The translations under genes were made by a program, and so were the position numbers. Below are positions 63,626 through 64,000 of a stretch of DNA of 64,000 bases, one piece after another; the first letter of the stretch is position 1; the number at the start of each line of letters is the position of its first letter. The notes below the pieces were generated by a model. The model ran no database searches, was not told the DNA's origin, and saw only the letters and a program-made list of their open reading frames with translations. The stretch lies in NCBI GenBank assembly GCA_028279375.1, contig JANQNW010000016.1, positions 124,001 to 188,000 on the forward strand, read 5' to 3'. Source of the stretch: Phycisphaerales bacterium (lineage in GTDB: Bacteria > Planctomycetota > Phycisphaerae > Phycisphaerales > UBA1924).

Positions 63626-64000
63626 ATGAGTCAGACGGTTGTCCAAGCAGAAGTTGAGAACGGATCCACGAAGGCGCTCGTCGGCGTCGTTGTGATCGGT
63701 CGCAACGAGGGGCCTCGGCTTGAGCGCTGCCTTCGAGCCGCGCGCGAGCAGTGCGATCGGGTGATCTACGTCGATTCGAATTCCACAGACGAGAGCGTCG
63801 CCACGGCTGAGCGTTGTGGCGCCACCGTCATTCGGCTTACAGCGGGACCTTTCACTGCGGCCAGGGGACGGCAGATTGGTTTCGAATCGCTGCTACACAA
63901 CGGCGACGCGCTTGAGTATGTGCAGTTCATCGACGGGGATTGCATCCTCGAGGCCGGTTGGCTCGAGCGAGCGACGCGCCATCTCGACGAGGAGAATCAC
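63626..64000 (+). CDS. Glycosyltransferase family 2 (5' part, cut by window end)
   Basis: The frame from ATG 63626 is open to the end of the window, giving 125 residues. The start MSQTVVQAEVENGSTKALVG is followed by VGVVVIGRNEGPRLERCLR, VIYVDSNSTDESVATAERCG and VQFIDGDCILEAGWLERA. This is the GT2 nucleotide-sugar fold with its DxD-type metal motif (DGD). It lies three bases after the family 2 sulfotransferase stop, so the operon continues beyond the window. Confidence 0.88.
   Translation, partial: MSQTVVQAEVENGSTKALVGVVVIGRNEGPRLERCLRAAREQCDRVIYVDSNSTDESVATAERCGATVIRLTAGPFTAARGRQIGFESLLHNGDALEYVQFIDGDCILEAGWLERATRHLDEENH

Noticed and set aside
51688..64000. Interpretation of the glycan operon as a recent genomic island
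   Set aside because: No integrase, insertion sequence, tRNA junction or direct repeat was seen at its left border, and base composition looks like the rest by eye.

Overview
The window is a dense, GC-rich (by eye) bacterial chromosome segment, most likely from a planctomycete of the class Phycisphaerae. The taxonomic evidence is indirect. Two secreted proteins carry the dockerin-like D-x-D-G-x-G-x-V ... L-L/I-G-x-W-G repeats that are abundant in that group. A dksA-lspA pair is present, as also remembered from the related Chlamydiae. There are many TPR and HEAT proteins, and rnpA-yidD occurs without rpmH. No rRNA, CRISPR array, transposase, integrase or phage gene was seen.

From 1 to 46.3 kb lies mostly core metabolism on both strands. 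This covers the recR end, rpoN, a cysteine desulfurase with a TetR regulator, yidD, rnpA, a ClC channel, topA, miaA, pgk, pilT with a degenerate kinase, and a 1666-residue secreted dockerin-type protein. It continues with HEAT and TPR proteins, trpB, an MFS permease, a hydrolase, an MBL/cupin pair, a membrane TPR-like protein, lspA and a DksA-like protein with a histone-H1-like tail. Then come accA, proC, an ABC exporter pair, a UbiD-type decarboxylase, tRNA-Ser(GCU), a coiled-coil protein, a DUF3553-like protein, rpoZ, coaC, a membrane protein, mfd, a comEA-like gene and a GH10-like protein that appears to lack its catalytic glutamates. Convergent neighbours often overlap at their 3' ends.

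From 46.3 kb to the right edge, purC is followed by what looks like one long rightward operon. A specialised NusG/RfaH/UpxY-type antitermination protein comes first. A large exported beta-helix protein with an internal dockerin-like pair and a PKD domain follows. Next is a tightly packed block of five sulfotransferases, a Wzx-type flippase, an O-antigen polymerase-like membrane protein, a WaaP/RIO-like kinase and four glycosyltransferases, the last cut by the window end. Most junctions in the block are 4-19 base stop/start overlaps.

My reading is that this block builds, exports and polymerises a heavily sulfated, perhaps also phosphorylated, surface or extracellular polysaccharide through a Wzx/Wzy route. 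The NusG paralogue would let polymerase traverse the long operon. This is the most interesting system in the window. The chemistry and linkage are inference; the gene families are read from motifs.
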